From Alphaproteobacteria bacterium (GTDB taxonomy: Bacteria; Pseudomonadota; Alphaproteobacteria; SMXP01), in NCBI GenBank assembly GCA_028280675.1, contig JANQLI010000231.1, forward strand, positions 1 to 7,883: DNA of 7,883 nucleotides, in the 5' to 3' direction. The position numbers and the translations under genes are program-made. The notes beneath the pieces are model-generated. The model did not search any database and was not told the DNA's origin. It saw only the letters and a list, made by a program, of their open reading frames with translations. Below, piece by piece: positions 6,287-7,883 of this stretch. Numbering within the stretch: position 1 is the first letter of the stretch; the number at the start of each line of letters is the position of its first letter.

Positions 6287-6335
6287 AATTTTTTATTTGT
6301 TAGCCACATGTTAGCTAGTGTGGAAATAAAAAATT
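6287..6335. promoter_or_regulatory. Long AT-rich palindrome with phased direct repeats
   Basis: Perfect 12-bp outer arms, AATTTTTTATTT (6287-6298) and AAATAAAAAATT (6324-6335), enclose inner arms CCACA (6304-6308) and TGTGG (6319-6323), giving 17 pairs with a five-base bulge (6299-6303). Inside, GTTAGC occurs twice (6299-6304 and 6310-6315) with an 11-base period, about one DNA turn. It lies between the tRNA 3' end and the endonuclease. The stem is followed by A-rich rather than T-rich sequence on either strand, so it is not a standard terminator. A protein-binding site (operator or recombinase arm site) or a cruciform is possible. Confidence 0.55.
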
Positions 6336-6383
6336 GCCGCCAGGTGACGCTTCTTCTAATACATTGGCATTTATTACAAAAAA

Positions 6384-6391
6384 TGGTGAGC
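6384..6391. repeat. tRNA-Lys 3' end matching 3625-3632
   Basis: TGGTGAGC, the terminal eight bases of the tRNA gene on the plus strand, recurs in direct orientation at 3625-3632 beyond the methyltransferase. If it is an attachment core, this copy would be the tRNA-proximal boundary of the block. Eight bases is short for a tRNA-type att core, which usually also covers part of the T-arm. Confidence 0.35.
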
Positions 6392-6459
6392 CCGGCAGGA
6401 ATCGAACCTGCGACCCACTGATTAAAAGTCAGTTGCTCTACCAACTGAGCTACGGGCCC
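6384..6459 (-). tRNA. tRNA-Lys (anticodon UUU), CCA encoded
   Basis: A 76-base tRNA read from 6459 down to 6384. The acceptor arm GGGCCCG pairs with CGGGCTC (one G-T pair), followed by discriminator A and an encoded CCA. The D-arm is GCTC...GAGC with AGTTGGTA in the loop. The anticodon stem CTGA/TCAG holds the loop CTTTTAA, anticodon TTT, reading AAA and AAG. The T-arm GCAGG-TTCGAAT-CCTGC is perfect. A T6 run follows the CCA directly. The AT-rich restriction-modification block begins at its 3' end, a common insertion point for genomic islands; the gene itself is intact. Confidence 0.97.
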
Positions 6460-6506
6460 ACATCTATCACAGGCGTCGCGAAATGACTGCCCATTTTCAT
6501 TATGGC

Positions 6507-6550
6507 GCGTTTCCGGACGAAAAACCGGTTCCCACTTTTTCTGGAAACGC
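6507..6550. repeat. Intergenic palindromic repeat element
   Basis: GCGTTTCC (6507-6514) and GGAAACGC (6543-6550) are perfect inverted arms around a centre containing GGACGAAAAACCGGTTCCC. This sequence type (GCGTTTCCGGACG...TGGAAACGC) resembles short palindromes I remember as dispersed through many alphaproteobacterial genomes. It lies between the tRNA-Lys promoter and the tRNA, so it would be transcribed in the tRNA leader. Only one copy is in this window, so repetition in the genome is inferred. Confidence 0.55.
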
Positions 6551-6564
6551 TTGAAAGAGCGGCG

Positions 6565-6593
6565 AACATAAGGACATGTCCCCGCCCGGTCAA
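6565..6593 (-). promoter_or_regulatory. Sigma-70-type promoter for tRNA-Lys
   Basis: TTGACC (6593-6588), a 17-base spacer and TATGTT (6570-6565) match housekeeping-sigma consensus at five of six and four of six positions, a form typical of alphaproteobacterial stable-RNA promoters. It begins 47 bases past the tgt stop and points at tRNA-Lys. Transcription would start near 6558, giving a leader of about 100 bases that RNase P must remove. The spacer contains a perfect palindrome, GGACATGTCC (6572-6581). Confidence 0.65.
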
Positions 6594-6640
6594 GGGGGCA
6601 AATGCCTGGATTCCGCCGCTATTTCAAGTCTTTTTTGCAG

Positions 6641-7771
6641 CTAAAGCGGGTCAATATCGCCTGCGGCTTGGGCCGCTTCAAAATCAGCAATAAACGCCGC
6701 CAGACGCCCTTCCGCGATGGCGGCCCGCAGACCGGCCATAAGCTCTTGGTAATAATGGAGATTGTGCCAGGTTAGCAGCATCGGCCCGAGATATTCCCCC
6801 GCCTTAAAGAGATGATGCAAATAGGCGCGGCTATACTGCGCGCTGGCCGGGCACGGGCTTGCCTCATCCAAAGGGCGCGGGTCTTTGGCGTGACGGGCGT
6901 TAGAGATGTTCACCGTGCCGCGCCGGGTAAAGGCTTGGCCATGGCGGCCGGAGCGGGTCGGCAAAACGCAATCGAACATATCGATGCCCCGCGCCACCGC
7001 GCCGACAATATCGGCGGGCTTGCCGGCCCCCATCAAATAACGCGGTTTGTCTTGCGGCATGATCGGCATGGTGTAATCAAGCACTTCGAACATCAGATCG
7101 CGCCCTTCCCCAACCGCAAGGCCGCCGACCGCATACCCATCAAAGCCGATGTCTACCAAAGCCTTCACCGAGCGTTCGCGCAAAGGCCGGTAAGTGCTGC
7201 CTTGGACAATGCCAAACAGCGCCTGATCGGGGCGGTCGCCAAATGCGTCTTTCGAACGCTGCGCCCAGCGCATCGACAATTCCATTGAGCTTTCGGCTTC
7301 GTCTTCTGTCGCTGGAAAAGGGGTGCATTCATCCAGCACCATTTGAATGTCCGCGCCGAGCAAGCATTGAATCTCAATACTGCGCTCTGGTGTGAGCTCA
7401 TATTTCGCGCCATCGATATGCGATTGAAAGGTGACGCCGGTCTCGCTCATCTTGCGCAATTGTGCGAGGGACATCACCTGAAAGCCACCCGAGTCAGTCA
7501 GGATCGGCCGCTCCCAACGCATGAAGTGATGCAGACCGCCAAGCTGATCCACAAGCTCCGCCGTTGGCCGCAACATCAAATGATAGGTGTTGCCGAGCAA
7601 AATATCGGCGCCGGTTTGCCGCACATGTTCCGGCATCATTGCCTTGACGGTGGCTTGTGTGCCCACCGGCATAAAGGCAGGCGTGCGAATGCCGCCGCGC
7701 GGTGTCTCAATCACACCGGTCCGGGCATCGCCGTCGGTTGCCTCTATATCAAAGGTGATGTTTTTCGCCAT
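6641..7771 (-). CDS. tgt: tRNA-guanine(34) transglycosylase
   Basis: A 376-residue cytoplasmic enzyme that exchanges guanine-34 for preQ1 in tRNAs with GUN anticodons (Asp, Asn, His, Tyr), a step of queuosine synthesis. It has the usual length and a TIM-barrel pattern. Substrate and catalytic segments are present: GNTYHLMLRP (60-69), DSGGFQVMSL with D93 (93-102), DECTPFP with D147, GIVQGS (187-192), AVGGLAVGEG (214-223), and DCVLPTRSGRHGQAF (267-281), where D267 is the expected nucleophile. Oddity: the zinc site, normally CxCxxC plus His, reads S305-P-C307-P-A-S310 with H336, so Ser replaces two of the three cysteines (codons AGC at 6859-6857 and 6844-6842). The offsets from D267 (+38, +40, +43, +69) match those of Zymomonas mobilis Tgt. 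The start at ATG 7771 has only a weak AGG before it. queA and other pathway genes are outside the window or absent. Confidence 0.97.
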   Translation of the reverse strand: MAKNITFDIEATDGDARTGVIETPRGGIRTPAFMPVGTQATVKAMMPEHVRQTGADILLGNTYHLMLRPTAELVDQLGGLHHFMRWERPILTDSGGFQVMSLAQLRKMSETGVTFQSHIDGAKYELTPERSIEIQCLLGADIQMVLDECTPFPATEDEAESSMELSMRWAQRSKDAFGDRPDQALFGIVQGSTYRPLRERSVKALVDIGFDGYAVGGLAVGEGRDLMFEVLDYTMPIMPQDKPRYLMGAGKPADIVGAVARGIDMFDCVLPTRSGRHGQAFTRRGTVNISNARHAKDPRPLDEASPCPASAQYSRAYLHHLFKAGEYLGPMLLTWHNLHYYQELMAGLRAAIAEGRLAAFIADFEAAQAAGDIDPL

Positions 7772-7817
7772 GCCTGGCGGTTTAGGGGGCGGACATAGGA
7801 TGTGTCAAGGGATAGGT

Positions 7818-7872
7818 CATTTCCTTCATCCTGAGGAGGGCTGAAAGCCCGTCTCGAAGGGTCAAGGAAATG
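7818..7872. repeat. Intergenic palindromic repeat element, alphaproteobacterial type
   Basis: Outer arms CATTTCCTT (7818-7826) and AAGGAAATG (7864-7872) pair perfectly, as do inner arms GGGCT (7838-7842) and AGCCC (7846-7850) around a GAA loop. The intervening CATCCTGAGGAG (7827-7838) and GTCTCGAAGG (7851-7860) are hallmarks of a dispersed palindrome I remember from many alphaproteobacterial intergenic regions. It lies upstream of tgt, starting 47 bases before its ATG. Its function is unknown; it may be a REP-like element or an RNA hairpin at the end of the gene beyond the window. Confidence 0.6.
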
Positions 7873-7883
7873 GCTCATTGTCT

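Noticed and set aside
1..7883. CRISPR arrays, insertion sequences, rRNA or phage genes
   Set aside because: No regularly spaced repeats, transposase or integrase frames, or rRNA-like sequence were seen on either strand.

Overview
The window looks like a stretch of alphaproteobacterial chromosome. The grounds are an NnrU-type membrane protein, a bacterial tgt, a tRNA-Lys with an alphaproteobacterial-style TTGACC-17-TATGTT promoter, and two intergenic palindromes of the kind scattered through alphaproteobacterial genomes. I cannot place it to order or genus. The housekeeping flanks have mixed, fairly GC-rich codon use: one hand-counted 60-base line in tgt (6721-6780) is 55% GC. The block from about 3625 to 6383 is clearly AT-rich: a counted line at 4081-4140 is 32% GC.

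Layout. At 1-55 (-) is the first 18 codons of a gene that leaves the window, possibly a small MscS-type channel. It diverges from an NnrU-family membrane protein (231-923 +). Next is a small DUF423-like membrane protein (1027-1443 +) behind a perfect FNR/FixK-type box (951-964), spaced as in a class II activated promoter. On the minus strand follow a SlyD-like FKBP prolyl isomerase (1815-2252) and, 80 nt downstream of it, a CspA-family cold-shock protein (1525-1734). An unrecognised four-helix membrane protein (2499-2900 +) converges on a carboxymuconolactone decarboxylase/AhpD-like protein (2954-3514 -).

The accessory part is a restriction-modification system of the XamI type on the minus strand: restriction endonuclease (6170 to 5207), then an ATGA overlap, then an N6-adenine methyltransferase (5210 to 3642). 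The endonuclease reading frame is split by one extra base in an AAA run at 5632-5634. The catalytic PVD...EAK core therefore falls in a different frame from the N-terminal domain, while the methyltransferase is intact with its own ribosome-binding site. As sequenced, this is an endonuclease-inactivated system with a potentially active solitary methyltransferase. The system lies directly behind the 3' end of a tRNA-Lys(UUU) gene (6384-6459 -). The last 8 bases of that tRNA recur at 3625-3632, just past the methyltransferase, so the block may be a minimal island inserted at the tRNA with no integrase of its own. Between the tRNA and the endonuclease lies a striking palindrome (6287-6335) that also holds two phased direct repeats.

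Downstream, tgt (6641-7771 -) is complete and keeps its catalytic aspartates, but Ser replaces two of the three Cys zinc ligands. A palindromic intergenic repeat lies inside the tRNA-Lys leader (6507-6550) and another behind tgt's 5' end (7818-7872). No CRISPR array, transposase, integrase or rRNA is visible.
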